Shown here one piece after another: positions 44,458 to 53,708 of a DNA stretch of 56,053 bases. The translations under genes and the position numbers were made by a program. Under the pieces are notes generated by a model. That model ran no database searches, had not been told where the DNA came from, and saw only the letters and a program-made list of their open reading frames with translations. Positions within the stretch are counted from its first letter, which is position 1. The number at the start of each line of letters is the position of its first letter. Source of the DNA: Planctomycetota bacterium (GTDB lineage: Bacteria > Planctomycetota > UBA1135 > UBA2386); the NCBI GenBank assembly GCA_020848735.1, contig JADLHO010000034.1, forward strand, positions 1 to 56,053, given 5' to 3'.

Positions 44458-45606
44458 TCAGCTCATCTCTTGCATGAGCTGGAGCAGCGGCGCCAGCAAC
44501 GAGTAGACGATGAACCCGACGAAGACCGCGAGCACGACGATCAGCAACGACTCGACGGCGCGCAGCGTGAACTGGATGGTGCGGTCGACCTCGACCTCGT
44601 AGCGATCGGCGATGCGCGTGAGCATGCGGTCGAGTTCGCCGGTCTGTTCGCCGACGTCAACCATGTTCACGATGATGTCGTCGAACATGCCGGACTGCCC
44701 CATCGGCACCGCGATGCCGGCACCCTCGCGGATGCTGGCGTGGATCCCCGCGATCGCCGCCTGCATGTGCACGTTGCCCGCCGAGGACTGCACGATCTCG
44801 AGCGCGCGCAGGTGCGGCACGCCGCTCTGGATCAGCGTGCCGAAGGTGCGCGTGAAGCGTGCGACGAGGACCTTGCCGGTGAGCCGACCGAAGATCGGGA
44901 GACGCAGGAGCAGCCGGTCGCGGAGCCGCACGTAGCCCGCCGACTTCGCGGTCAGGGTGCGGTGCACCGCGTAGACCAGCGCGATGCCGAGCGCCCACGC
45001 CCACCACCGCGCCTCGAGGTGCTCACCCACGCCGATGAGCAGCTGGGTGGCGCCGGGCAGCTTGTCCACGCCGCCGGCCTGCGACGCGAAGATCTGCTTG
45101 AAGCGCGGGATGACGAAGATGAAGACGAGCACGAGCACGAGTCCCGCGACGCCGACGACCGAGACCGGGTAGGCCATCGCGCCCTTGACGCGACCGCGCA
45201 CATCCTCGGCCTTCTCCATGAAGCCCGCGAGGCGGCCGAGGATCTCCTCCTGCACACCGCCCGCCTCGCCCGCGCGCACCATGCTCGTGTAGAGCTCGTC
45301 GAAGACCTTGTCGTGCTTCGCGAAGGCCTCCGAGAGCGAGGTGCCGCCCTCGACGTCCTCGAGCACGTCCGCGATCGTGCGCCGCAGCAGGCCCTGGGGC
45401 AGCTGCCCCTCGAGGATCCGCAACGCCTTCGTGATCGGGATGCCGGCCTGCAGCAGGACGGCGAGCTGGGTCGTGAACTCGGCGAGTGCGCGCCGTGAGA
45501 CGCTGCGCGACGCGAACAATCCGCCGCCCGGAGTCGGCGCCGTCGGTTCCTGGGGACTGGACGCCGCGGGTCGCGGAGCGACCTTGCGCTGGAGCTTCTT
45601 CGCCAT
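44458..45606 (-). CDS. gspF: Type II secretion/type IV pilus platform protein GspF
   Basis: 382 residues from ATG at 45606. Two GspF domains: about 40-160 (EFTTQLAVLLQAGIPITKAL, EEILGRLAGFMEKAEDVRGR) and about 245-360 (RFTRTFGTLIQSGVPHLRAL, NMVDVGEQTGELDRMLTRIA). Membrane helices are at about 150-180, 205-225 and 355-375. It forms the inner-membrane platform of a secretion or pilus machine and works with a GspE/PilB ATPase, which is not in the window. It is upstream of the histidine kinase and 105 bases after the PP2C gene. Confidence 0.93.
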   Translation of the reverse strand: MAKKLQRKVAPRPAASSPQEPTAPTPGGGLFASRSVSRRALAEFTTQLAVLLQAGIPITKALRILEGQLPQGLLRRTIADVLEDVEGGTSLSEAFAKHDKVFDELYTSMVRAGEAGGVQEEILGRLAGFMEKAEDVRGRVKGAMAYPVSVVGVAGLVLVLVFIFVIPRFKQIFASQAGGVDKLPGATQLLIGVGEHLEARWWAWALGIALVYAVHRTLTAKSAGYVRLRDRLLLRLPIFGRLTGKVLVARFTRTFGTLIQSGVPHLRALEIVQSSAGNVHMQAAIAGIHASIREGAGIAVPMGQSGMFDDIIVNMVDVGEQTGELDRMLTRIADRYEVEVDRTIQFTLRAVESLLIVVLAVFVGFIVYSLLAPLLQLMQEMS

Positions 45607-45711
45607 CGAGGGGTTCTGCGCTGCCGGGGCCGCGGCATCGTGCAACGCCGGGCCGGGCGCGGCAAGGACCGCTTCCGCGCGACGACGGCCTCGCGCGCGC
45701 CCCGCCACCGC

Positions 45712-46623
45712 TCAGGTCGTGAGCCAGCGCTTCAGGAGCACGAAGAGGTCGAAGCCCGACTGCCAACGCGCCCAGGCCAGCGCGAAGACGAGCACGGCCA
45801 AGAGGAGCAGCAGGATCGGCCAACGCGAGGAGACGAGGGAGCGCGCGCGGCGCGTCGCGGTGCTGCGGGGCCGCAGCTCCGCGTTCTGGAACTCCACCTC
45901 GTGCGGAGTCCCGCCGGCGCTCGGGTCGAGCCGGGCCGCGAGGATCGTGACGTTGTCGGGGGCGCCTCGCTCGAGGACCGCGTTCGCCAGCGCTTCGCAC
46001 GCGTCCTGCAGCGACGCCGCGCGGAGCTGCGCACCGAGTTCCACCACCGGCAGCAGCGACCAGGCCCCGTCGGTCAGCAGCACGAAGACGTCGCCCGTGC
46101 GGAACTCGACGCTCACGAAGTCGCCGTCCGCGCCCTCCTGCCCCGCGCCGAGGCAGCGCGTCAGCAGGTGGCGCGGCTCCTCGAGCGCGTGGTCGACGGA
46201 GAGCTGCTCGACGACCCCGCGGCGCACGTGCAGGCAACGCGAGTCGCCGACGTGACCGAGCCACGCGCGGTCGCCGACGACCAGCAGCGCCGTCAGCGTG
46301 GTGCCGAGTTCGGCGAGCCGGGCGTTGCCCATCGCGATCTGTCGGAGCCGCGCGGCCGCAGCCTCGAAACCCGCCCGCAGCAAATCCTCGCCGTCGGCCT
46401 CGCCCGCGCGCTCCGCGCAGACGGTGCCGAGCGCCCGCACCGCCGCGCGGCTGGCATCGGCACCGCCGGCGAGCCCCCCCATGCCGTCGGCGACCGCGAG
46501 CAGCAGCACGCCGCGCTCGGGCAGCGAGAGCACGAGGTAGTCGTCCTCGTTCTCCGTGCGGACGCGGCCCGCGTGGGTCGCGACACCCAGTTCGACGCCG
46601 GCGGCGAGGCGGACTCCGGTCAT
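45712..46623 (-). CDS. PP2C-type Ser/Thr protein phosphatase with C-terminal anchor
   Basis: 303 residues from ATG at 46623, overlapping the lipoprotein gene stop by four bases (ATGA). PPM motifs: GRVRTENEDDYLV, VADGMGG (metal Asp46), GTTLTALLV, GHVGDSRCL, LLTDGAWSLL and GAPDNVTILAARL. A C-terminal membrane helix (about 270-292, WPILLLLLAVLVFALAWARW) places the catalytic domain in the cytoplasm at the membrane. It is the expected counterpart of the membrane kinase two genes upstream. Confidence 0.94.
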   Translation of the reverse strand: MTGVRLAAGVELGVATHAGRVRTENEDDYLVLSLPERGVLLLAVADGMGGLAGGADASRAAVRALGTVCAERAGEADGEDLLRAGFEAAAARLRQIAMGNARLAELGTTLTALLVVGDRAWLGHVGDSRCLHVRRGVVEQLSVDHALEEPRHLLTRCLGAGQEGADGDFVSVEFRTGDVFVLLTDGAWSLLPVVELGAQLRAASLQDACEALANAVLERGAPDNVTILAARLDPSAGGTPHEVEFQNAELRPRSTATRRARSLVSSRWPILLLLLAVLVFALAWARWQSGFDLFVLLKRWLTT

Positions 46624-47723
46624 CGCCGCAGCGCCTCCACCGTGCTCGAGGCCACCACTCCGCTCACCGTCCGCACCAGGACCTGCAGGTAGCGCGCGCC
46701 CGGCGGCCAGGCGAAGTCCGCCTCGGCGAGGAGCTGGCCGCCGTCCCCCTCGCGTTGGGACTCGAGCAGGGCGCGCGCGAAGCGGCGCGACTCGTCGTCG
46801 TCGATGGCGACGCCGTCGATCCGCGTCGCGACGGAACCGAGGCCCTCGCCGGCGCGAGCTCGCACCCGGGCACGCCCGGCGACGAACTCGATCTCGATCG
46901 CGACGCGCGCGCGGTCGGCGATCGCGCGCCGGCACGCCGAGCCCTTGAGATCCCGCGCGAGCGCGGCGACGAGCAGCGACACCGTGGCGTCGCGCACGTT
47001 CGCGACGACCTGGTCCTCGCGACTCGCGACGAGGAAGGGCGGCACGAGGATCGACTGGACGAAGCTCCAGAGGTTGCCCCGCCCGGTCAGCGCCAGTTCG
47101 ACGACGGCACCGCTGCCCACCGCGCGGTACACGAGCCGGCCTTCCTCCACGTCGAAGAGCATCGCCTCGAGCGAGGCGCGCGACTCGAAGCTGTGATCCT
47201 GCACGAGCGCACCGAGTCCGACGAGGAGCCAGGTCGCGGCGGTCAGGGGCCAGCGGTCGTTGATGCCGCGCTCCTCGATCGCGCCGTCGACCACCCGCTG
47301 CACGACCAGCACGTAGTCATGGCCGGCGGCGCGCGCGCGCGCGAGCAGCGCGGAGAGCAGCGGGTCGTCGGGAGCGAGCACGTCGCGGACGTCGCGCAGT
47401 CGCGCGCCCAGGGCGCCCTCGCCCGCGTCGTCCGCGAGCGCGCGCGCGAACACGCGCGCGGCACGCAGCGCGCCGCCGACGGTCGCGGCGTCCACGAGCA
47501 CCTCGCCGTCGGCACCGGCGAAGGTGCGCGCGTACGCGCGGGTCGGCGCAGCGCTCGGCTCCGCGGTCGCTTCCACGACGCCGCCGCCGGCGACGAGCAC
47601 CGAGAACGGCAGGGGCACCTGCTCGGTCAGGCTCGCGGGGTCGCCCTCCGGCGTGCCCGCGCAGGCGACGGCACCGAGCGCCGCCAGCAGCCCGAGGGTG
47701 CACCACGCCGGCCGCCCGCTCAT
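46620..47723 (-). CDS. Lipoprotein of the kinase-phosphatase cluster, unknown
   Basis: 367 residues from ATG at 47723, which overlaps the kinase stop by four bases (ATGA). The N-terminus is a lipoprotein signal (LGLLAALGAVACAG). The mature part has a mixed alpha/beta pattern with YVLVVQRVVDGAIEERGIND, then LLVGLGALVQDHSFESRASL, and a hydrophobic stretch FVQSILVPPFLVAS; a C-terminal beta domain (about 280-360) follows. No family is recognised; weak resemblance to envelope assembly lipoproteins is impression only. Being coupled on both sides to the kinase and phosphatase, it is a candidate ligand or regulator of the kinase ectodomain. Confidence 0.8.
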   Translation of the reverse strand: MSGRPAWCTLGLLAALGAVACAGTPEGDPASLTEQVPLPFSVLVAGGGVVEATAEPSAAPTRAYARTFAGADGEVLVDAATVGGALRAARVFARALADDAGEGALGARLRDVRDVLAPDDPLLSALLARARAAGHDYVLVVQRVVDGAIEERGINDRWPLTAATWLLVGLGALVQDHSFESRASLEAMLFDVEEGRLVYRAVGSGAVVELALTGRGNLWSFVQSILVPPFLVASREDQVVANVRDATVSLLVAALARDLKGSACRRAIADRARVAIEIEFVAGRARVRARAGEGLGSVATRIDGVAIDDDESRRFARALLESQREGDGGQLLAEADFAWPPGARYLQVLVRTVSGVVASSTVEALRR

Positions 47724-50700
47724 CGTGAGCGGACCTCCGTGACGAAGGCCTCGCCGCCGGCGATGCGGAGTCCGGCCAGCGCGAGGTGCGGATCCTCGGC
47801 ACCGGGCACGAGTCCCACGCCATCGCGGCGGAGCTGGAGTTCCCGCACGACCCCGGGCCAGCCGCGCGGCACGCGGCCGTCGGAGCCGATGGGCAGCGTC
47901 GGGTCCTCGCCGCTGGCCGAGCCGCGCAGGATCGCCCGGTTCGCGATGAAGACGTCGAGTTCGTCGCGTACGCCGCGGGTCGCGGCGTCGTGGATGCGCT
48001 CGAGATGGCGCGCGTGATCGGCCCGCCACTCGAGGACGAGCGGCCGACCCCGTGCATCGGGCGGCGGACAGGGCAGGTCGAGCACCCACTCGCGGACGCC
48101 GAGATCGAGGCCGAGGATGCGGTCGCCGAGTTCGGTGCGCACGAGGTCGCCGAGCGCGACCGCCACTTCGCGCGGCGGTGGCCAACGCGCGGGATCGGCG
48201 AGCGTGACGGCGAGCGCGCGCACCGCCGCCGCATCGATGCCCTCGCCGCGGACCGCCGCGCCGTGCAAGGCGAGGCCGTCGAGCTCGGCGACCCCGAACG
48301 CCGCGAGCTCGAGTTCGACGCCGAGCGGCAGCCTCACGAAGTCGGGCTCGTCCGCGACGAGCAGGCCGAGCAGGCGCACGACCGCGACCGCCTGATGGAA
48401 ATCGATGCCGGCGATCGGCTGGGTCGAATGCCGATCCCCGGCGAGTCGTCCGTGCGGAGTGAAGCCGGCGGGGCTGAGGCGCGCCTCGCCCAGCGGATCG
48501 TCGGCGGCGACCAGGGCCGCGCGGGCGCCGGACGACAACGACGCGACCCGCGCGAGGCCGGCGTCGACGATGGCGAAGTACTCCGCGCGCGAGAGCTCGG
48601 CGTCCTGCAGGTACACGTCGGGCACGTTGCGCACGTCGCTGGGCAGCGAGGGCCGGAAGCGCGCGCGCCCCGCGACCTCCGGCGGAACCGGGTCCTTGAA
48701 CACGCGCCCGACGCCGGGTCCCGTCACCGGCACGAGCCGGATCGCGCCGATCGCCGGCGCCAGACCCGGCCGCAGATCGCGCAGCTCGACCGCGCGCAGC
48801 GTGGTGCGGATCGTGCGCACCGGCACCTGCACCTCGCGCGGTCCGGCGGGCGAGAGCACGCGCAGATCGAGGCGCGCATCGCGGCCCGCGGCGAAGCCCG
48901 CCGAGCCGAGCGCGGCGAGATCGGTCGCGGCCGCGGCGACCTCGAAGGGCACCACGAAGCGCAGCTCCTCGCCGGCTCCCCGTGCCTCGACCCGTGCGGC
49001 CGCGATCGAGGTCTCGCCGACGAGCAGCCTCCACGGATGGCCCACCCGCGCGGGGAGTTCGGAGGCGAGCGTGATGCGCAGCGGCTGTCCGAACTCGAAC
49101 ATCGCCACCGGCTGCGCGGGGCGCAGCGGCGCATCGTGCGCGAAGAAGCGCGCGACGCGGGCGAGACGCGCAGCGCCGGGACCGATCACCGTCGCGGCGT
49201 CCCGCGCACCGATGCGCACGCGCACGGGTCGACCCAGGACGTCCTCGAACTCGAGCAGGAGTTCGTGCCAGCCGCGGCCGATCGAGACCGGCGGCAGCAG
49301 CGATTGCAGCGGCGCACTCGGCACGCCGAGCTCGCGCGCGACGAAGGCCTCGCCGATCCGCGTCCAGATGCGACCGCGCACGAGCCGCGCATCCGCGGGC
49401 CGCAGTTCCCAGGCGGCGCCCTGCGCGATCGTCGCATCGCGCACCTCGAGTACCGCCTGCTCGACGAGTTCGCCGAGGAAGGCATCGTCGGCGACGGCCG
49501 GCAGGTTGAGCTCGAGCGGGCCTTCGAGCACGCGCACGGTGCGCGGCGGCAGATCGAGCTCCGCGGCGCGCCGCGCGTCGTACACCGTGGCGAGGAGCTG
49601 CCACTCGCCGGGCTCGATCCGTTCGACGGCGATCGTGGCCGCACCGTCGTCGAGATCCTCGAGCGCGACCGGCGTCACCGCGCCGTCGGCCCGCGTGATC
49701 GAACACCGCAGCGGGCGGTAGAGCGGATCGACGCGGAGCTGCATGCGCCAGGGCCCGCGATCGGCGACGAAGCCGCGGTCGAACTCGGCGATCCCGTTGC
49801 GATCCGCGCCGACGCGGGGCGCGGGCCGCAGGACCTCTGCGGGGTCGGCGCTGCGCACGACGAGGTCCTCCTCGTAGATCTCGCCGGGATTGCCGACGGG
49901 ATCCACGAGCCGGAAGGCCCAGCGCCCGCTCGGCGCCAGCGCACCGGGGCGACTCGCGGGCAGGACGGCATCGAGTCGGTCCCCGCTGCCGCTCGTCACG
50001 GGGAGGATCGTCCAATCCTCCGCCGCCGCGCCGGGGGCCCGCGCGAGCAGCTTGAGACCGGGCTCCGACTCCGCGATCCGGAAGCGCAGCGTCGCGCCGG
50101 CGCTGTCCTGCACGACGACGTCGCCCGCACCGGGTCCACCGACCTCGAGGATCGCGGGGGCGCCGAGGTCGAGGTCCGCGAAGGCGAACTCCGGCGTGAG
50201 CTCGACGTTGCCCGCGCGGTCGACGGCCCGCAGCCGGATCACGCAGGGCCCGGAACTCCGCACCCCCGGGAACTGCGCGAGCAACAACTCGCGCGCCGTG
50301 CCGCCGCGCGCGCTGGTCCGCAGTTCCACCTCGACGAGCTCGCCGCGACCGACACCGAGGCGCACGCGCTCGACCTCGAGGGTCAGGCTCGCCAGGCCAC
50401 CCACGTCGGCCGCGTCGATCTCCACGAGGTCCTCGCCGCGCAGCGCATCGGGGCTGCCGATCGCACGCGGGACGCGGAGCGCCGCGGTCGGCGCGAGGTC
50501 GTCGATGAGCAGACGACCGCGGCCGATCGGCGCGCGTCCGGGCACGAGGAAGGTGATGTCGACGCTCTGCCCGCCTTCGCAGAGCCTGGCCAGATCCGCG
50601 ATGAAGGGCACGGCCTTCGGCGAGAAGCCGAGCATCCCATCGACGACCTCGACGATCGGACCGAGCGGACGCCGCCCGAGGACGAGACCCTCGCGATCGA

Positions 50701-51919
50701 CCATGATCTCGAGCTCCGCGGGGCGGAAGCCGCCGAACGCGAAGCGCGAGTCCTGCACGTCGGAGCTGCGCAGCACGTCGACGCCCGCGTTGCCGACGAG
50801 GGTCAGCGCACGGGCGCCGGCCCGCGGTGCGGGGTCGAGGAACACCGTCTGGCCATCGGGAGCGTAGGCCAGGACCGCCGCCACGACCGCGAGGGCGAAC
50901 GTCGCGACGGCGATCGTCGCCAGCGCGCGGCGTCGCGGCTGCAGCAGGCGATGGAGTCGCTCGGCGACGAGCAAGGCCGAGGCCGGCCGCTCGTCGGGAT
51001 CGAGCCGCACGAGCTGCATCACCAGGCGCTGCAGTTCGCGCGGCACGCCGGCGCGCGCACGCAGGGGTCGGATGCGGCCGTCGAGGGTCTCGCGCGCGAG
51101 TTCGCGCGCCGTGGAGCCGGCGACCGGCAGTTCGCCGGAGAGCGCCTCGTACGCGATCACGCCGAGGCTGTAGAGATCCGCGCGCGGGTCCACCGCACGG
51201 CCGGCGAGATGCTCGGGTGCCGAATAGGGCGGGTTGGCGAAACCACTCGGGGAGTCCTCGCCGGACTCGATCGGGCCCCCGCTGCGCGCCGCCGGCGGCG
51301 GCTGCACCGCGATGCCGAAGTCGAGCACCTTCACCGCGAGGCGATCTTCTCTCTGCACGACCATCACGTTGCGCGGGGAGAGATCGCGGTGCACGACCAT
51401 CGCGCCGTGGGCCGCCGCCATCGCGCGGGCGATCTGCTCGAGCAGATCGACGACGAGGGCAGGGTCGACGGGCTCGTTGGCGCTCAACCACTCCGCGAGG
51501 GTCTGTCCCTCGACGAGTTCGACGGCGAGATAGACGGTCCCATCGGGCGAGGCGCCGACGTCCAGCACCCGCGCGGTCCCCTCGTGCAGCACACGCCCGG
51601 CCTTGCGGGCTTCGGCGAGGAACCAGGCGCGGAAGTCCGCGCGCGCGGCCCAGCGCGGGTGCAGCACCTTGAGAGCCACCGCGACGAGCGAGACCTCGTG
51701 CACGGCGCGGTACACCGTGCCCATCCCGCCCCGGCCGAGCACGCCGACCACGCGGTACTTGCCATCGACGACGCGCCCGACCAGGGGCCCTTGCGTCTCG
51801 TCGTCGCCGCGGCGGATCGGTGCGAGCACCGCGCGCAGCTCGACGAGGGGCCCACCGCAATGCGCGCAGCGCGCGTCGTCGCGGTCGAGGATTCCCTCGC
51901 AGGTCAGGCAGATCTTCAT
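47720..51919 (-). CDS. Giant transmembrane Ser/Thr kinase with SUMF1-like ectodomain
   Basis: 1,399 residues from ATG at 51919. A zinc ribbon is at 4-21 (Cys 4, 7, 18, 21). The Hanks-type kinase spans about 50-325: LGRGGMGTVYRAV, Lys84, HRDLSPRN (Asp179), DFG at 200-202, APE at 234-236. One TM is at about 333-352. The ectodomain of more than 1,000 residues holds several Ig-like beta modules (for example CVIRLRAVDRAGNVELTP and GRWAFRLVDPVGNPGEIYE). A degenerate formylglycine-enzyme (SUMF1) fold lies at about 1109-1395 (LQDAELSRAEYFAIVDAG, QPIAGIDFHQAVAVVRLLGL, FVRLPLGVELELAAFG, LDLGVREWVLD, ILRGSASGE). It probably senses an envelope ligand and phosphorylates cytoplasmic targets. It is translationally coupled to the lipoprotein gene. 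Confidence 0.92.
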   Translation of the reverse strand: MKICLTCEGILDRDDARCAHCGGPLVELRAVLAPIRRGDDETQGPLVGRVVDGKYRVVGVLGRGGMGTVYRAVHEVSLVAVALKVLHPRWAARADFRAWFLAEARKAGRVLHEGTARVLDVGASPDGTVYLAVELVEGQTLAEWLSANEPVDPALVVDLLEQIARAMAAAHGAMVVHRDLSPRNVMVVQREDRLAVKVLDFGIAVQPPPAARSGGPIESGEDSPSGFANPPYSAPEHLAGRAVDPRADLYSLGVIAYEALSGELPVAGSTARELARETLDGRIRPLRARAGVPRELQRLVMQLVRLDPDERPASALLVAERLHRLLQPRRRALATIAVATFALAVVAAVLAYAPDGQTVFLDPAPRAGARALTLVGNAGVDVLRSSDVQDSRFAFGGFRPAELEIMVDREGLVLGRRPLGPIVEVVDGMLGFSPKAVPFIADLARLCEGGQSVDITFLVPGRAPIGRGRLLIDDLAPTAALRVPRAIGSPDALRGEDLVEIDAADVGGLASLTLEVERVRLGVGRGELVEVELRTSARGGTARELLLAQFPGVRSSGPCVIRLRAVDRAGNVELTPEFAFADLDLGAPAILEVGGPGAGDVVVQDSAGATLRFRIAESEPGLKLLARAPGAAAEDWTILPVTSGSGDRLDAVLPASRPGALAPSGRWAFRLVDPVGNPGEIYEEDLVVRSADPAEVLRPAPRVGADRNGIAEFDRGFVADRGPWRMQLRVDPLYRPLRCSITRADGAVTPVALEDLDDGAATIAVERIEPGEWQLLATVYDARRAAELDLPPRTVRVLEGPLELNLPAVADDAFLGELVEQAVLEVRDATIAQGAAWELRPADARLVRGRIWTRIGEAFVARELGVPSAPLQSLLPPVSIGRGWHELLLEFEDVLGRPVRVRIGARDAATVIGPGAARLARVARFFAHDAPLRPAQPVAMFEFGQPLRITLASELPARVGHPWRLLVGETSIAAARVEARGAGEELRFVVPFEVAAAATDLAALGSAGFAAGRDARLDLRVLSPAGPREVQVPVRTIRTTLRAVELRDLRPGLAPAIGAIRLVPVTGPGVGRVFKDPVPPEVAGRARFRPSLPSDVRNVPDVYLQDAELSRAEYFAIVDAGLARVASLSSGARAALVAADDPLGEARLSPAGFTPHGRLAGDRHSTQPIAGIDFHQAVAVVRLLGLLVADEPDFVRLPLGVELELAAFGVAELDGLALHGAAVRGEGIDAAAVRALAVTLADPARWPPPREVAVALGDLVRTELGDRILGLDLGVREWVLDLPCPPPDARGRPLVLEWRADHARHLERIHDAATRGVRDELDVFIANRAILRGSASGEDPTLPIGSDGRVPRGWPGVVRELQLRRDGVGLVPGAEDPHLALAGLRIAGGEAFVTEVRSR

Positions 51920-52012
51920 GTCGTCATGCGAGGCGGATGCGGATCGTCGCGCCGACGAGAGCATGCCGCCAGACGCCACGCGTGCATCAGGCGATCGACG
52001 AGCGGTCTCGAC

Positions 52013-53002
52013 TCAACGCGGCGAAGGTCCGGGGGTGGGCCTGCCCTCGCCCGGAACCAGCGAGTTGCGCCAGGTGTTGGCGAGCCGCAGGTCCGCCGCC
52101 TCCACGCCGACGAGCCCCGGCCGCAGGGCGAGGATCTTGCCGAGGACCTCGGCGCGCGTCGCGGCGCTGACCGCGCCACCGTGCCGCTCGGCCAGGCCAT
52201 GCCCGAACCAGGCGACGCGCGCGTCGGCGGTCTCGAGTCCGACCAGGACCTGCGCGTGGCGCGGATCCGCGACGAACGCGTACCCGAGATTGCGCGGGTC
52301 GATCGCGAGCAGGCGCGGCGCGTCGCCGCGGAGGGCCGCCACCGCATCGCGCCATTCCGCGGCCACCGCGCACGCGGCGACGACGCGCAGGTCGACGCAC
52401 GCGACCCCGGCCTTCAGCGCGTCGACATCGAGGGGCGCCGCCCCGTCGAGCGCGATCTGCGGGAGTTCCTCGCAACGCGTGCCGCCGCTCGGCAGCGCCA
52501 CGCCCTCGGCATCGAAGAGCACCGTCCCGCGCTCGCTGGCGAACCAGCGCGCCACCGGGCGCCGCAGCGCCACGCGCAGGCCGAAGCGGTCGGGGAAACG
52601 CCGTTCGAGCGAGGCCCGCAGGACGAAGGGGGAAGCACGCAGTCGCTCCAGGACCTTCGTCGCGGCGGCCTCATCCATGATCGCGATGCTGCCGCGCAGG
52701 CGAGGTTCGAAGTCGCTGAGAACGGCGCGGAACAGTTCGCCGCGCAGCCACTCGGGCACGGCGATCGCGCTGAGGCGATCGGTGGCGACGAGCGGTCCCA
52801 GCGGCGCTTCGCCGCCGGACGCGGCAGCCTCGGCGCTGCCGAGCCGAAGGCGCGAGGCGAGGACCTGCCAGGCCCGCGGTCCGGCCAGGACGAGGGTCGC
52901 GGCGAGACCACCGACGACGACGAGGCGCAGGATCCAGCGCAAGGTGCTCGATCCCGACTCGCGGGACGACTCGTCACGCGGATCGTCGGACTTGGGGCTC
53001 AT
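52013..53002 (-). CDS. FtsQ-like POTRA-domain membrane protein
   Basis: 329 residues from ATG at 53002. Short polar cytoplasmic N-terminus, one TM at about 22-41 (WILRLVVVGGLAATLVLAG), then an FtsQ-type region. A POTRA-like pattern is at about 105-160 (ERLRASPFVLRASLERRFPD, then FGLRVALRRPVARWF), followed by TVLFDAEGVALPSG, as in FtsQ proteins. The remaining 150 residues are less clear. FtsQ links FtsB-FtsL to the septal synthase complex in most bacteria; many Planctomycetota lack a canonical division set. The assignment is by pattern only. It lies 93 bases before the giant kinase gene in the same direction. Confidence 0.65.
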   Translation of the reverse strand: MSPKSDDPRDESSRESGSSTLRWILRLVVVGGLAATLVLAGPRAWQVLASRLRLGSAEAAASGGEAPLGPLVATDRLSAIAVPEWLRGELFRAVLSDFEPRLRGSIAIMDEAAATKVLERLRASPFVLRASLERRFPDRFGLRVALRRPVARWFASERGTVLFDAEGVALPSGGTRCEELPQIALDGAAPLDVDALKAGVACVDLRVVAACAVAAEWRDAVAALRGDAPRLLAIDPRNLGYAFVADPRHAQVLVGLETADARVAWFGHGLAERHGGAVSAATRAEVLGKILALRPGLVGVEAADLRLANTWRNSLVPGEGRPTPGPSPR

Positions 53003-53101
53003 GCCGCGCTCCTCGTCGGACTCGGGATCGAGGTCCTGGTCCAGGCTGGCACCGGGCCTCGCACCCCGCGTGACCGCGCGTGCAGCCCGCGGCGCTCAGC
53101 C

Positions 53102-53135
53102 GAGAACCCGTCCCAGGAGCTCGTCCCGGGTTCTC
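53102..53135 (-). terminator. Hairpin overlapping the stop of a small gene
   Basis: GAGAACCCG and CGGGTTCTC, perfect 9-bp arms around a 16-base loop. On the minus strand it begins within the TGA stop (53134-53136) and ends about 100 bases before the FtsQ-like gene. No U-tract. Confidence 0.4.
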
Positions 53136-53388
53136 AGTTGAGACGGGTGACCGCCGGCTTCTCCGCCGGCTTCGCGGCGACCACCGCGCGGCCGCCGTGC
53201 TCGCGCTCGACGTCCTCGACGAAGATCTCGACGGTGTCGAGCAGGTTCTCGAAGAGCTCGCGGTCGAGGGTCACCTCGGCCGAGCCCTTGCTCGCATCGA
53301 GTTCGTGCTCGAGCAGGCGAGAGAGGACCTTGAGCTGCGAGAGATGGCGATGCACGAACTTGTTCGTGCCGGTGTCGGACTTGTCCAT
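53134..53388 (-). CDS. Small hypothetical protein
   Basis: 84 residues from ATG at 53388, with GGAGG five bases upstream, among the better Shine-Dalgarno sites in the window. The central part is helical with an amphipathic pattern (FVHRHLSQLKVLSRLLEHEL, LFENLLDTVEIFVEDVE). The tail is Ala/Lys/Pro-rich. No membrane segment or known motif. It is divergent from the helicase gene and precedes the FtsQ-like gene. Function unknown. Confidence 0.65.
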   Translation of the reverse strand: MDKSDTGTNKFVHRHLSQLKVLSRLLEHELDASKGSAEVTLDRELFENLLDTVEIFVEDVEREHGGRAVVAAKPAEKPAVTRLN

Positions 53389-53708
53389 GAGGCCTCCGGG
53401 AGGACGGCCGGTGAGGGCCGTGGGTCGATCGCGATGCTCCGGACGACGAGTCCACGCCGGGCGCCGGCGGCTGCGCCGCCATGCCTTGGCACCCGCGCCG
53501 GACGTCCATCAGGACGCCGCGACGTTCGAGTCCTCACCGCCAGGACCCCGAAGTCCGCGAGCCTCGAACGCGAGCTGCAAGTGCCGGCTCGCCGAACTCT
53601 GACCGGTCGTGGACTCCGAGTGGGCCGGAGCATACCTTCGCCCCCCGTCGAATCAAACGCGCGGCGCGTCGGCGCTCGCCGAGCTGCTTCGGCCGACCTG
53701 GACACGGC
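53389..53708. other. Divergent non-coding region upstream of the helicase
   Basis: 320 bases between the starts of the small gene (53388) and the helicase (53709). It should hold both promoters. I see a hairpin at 53466-53480 (GGCGGC, TGC, GCCGCC) and a CATACC hexamer near 53630-53635 upstream of the helicase, but no convincing -35. Open frames here are short arginine/serine-rich shadows. Confidence 0.45.

Noticed and set aside
46620..51860. Very long minus frame spanning most of the kinase gene
   Set aside because: Only its last 367 codons form the lipoprotein; the rest is an arginine-rich shadow of the kinase in another frame.
47786..53602. Open frame of about 1,938 codons on the plus strand
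   Set aside because: It lies antisense to the kinase and FtsQ-like genes, is Arg/Asp/Glu-rich without motifs, and arises from codon bias in high-GC DNA.
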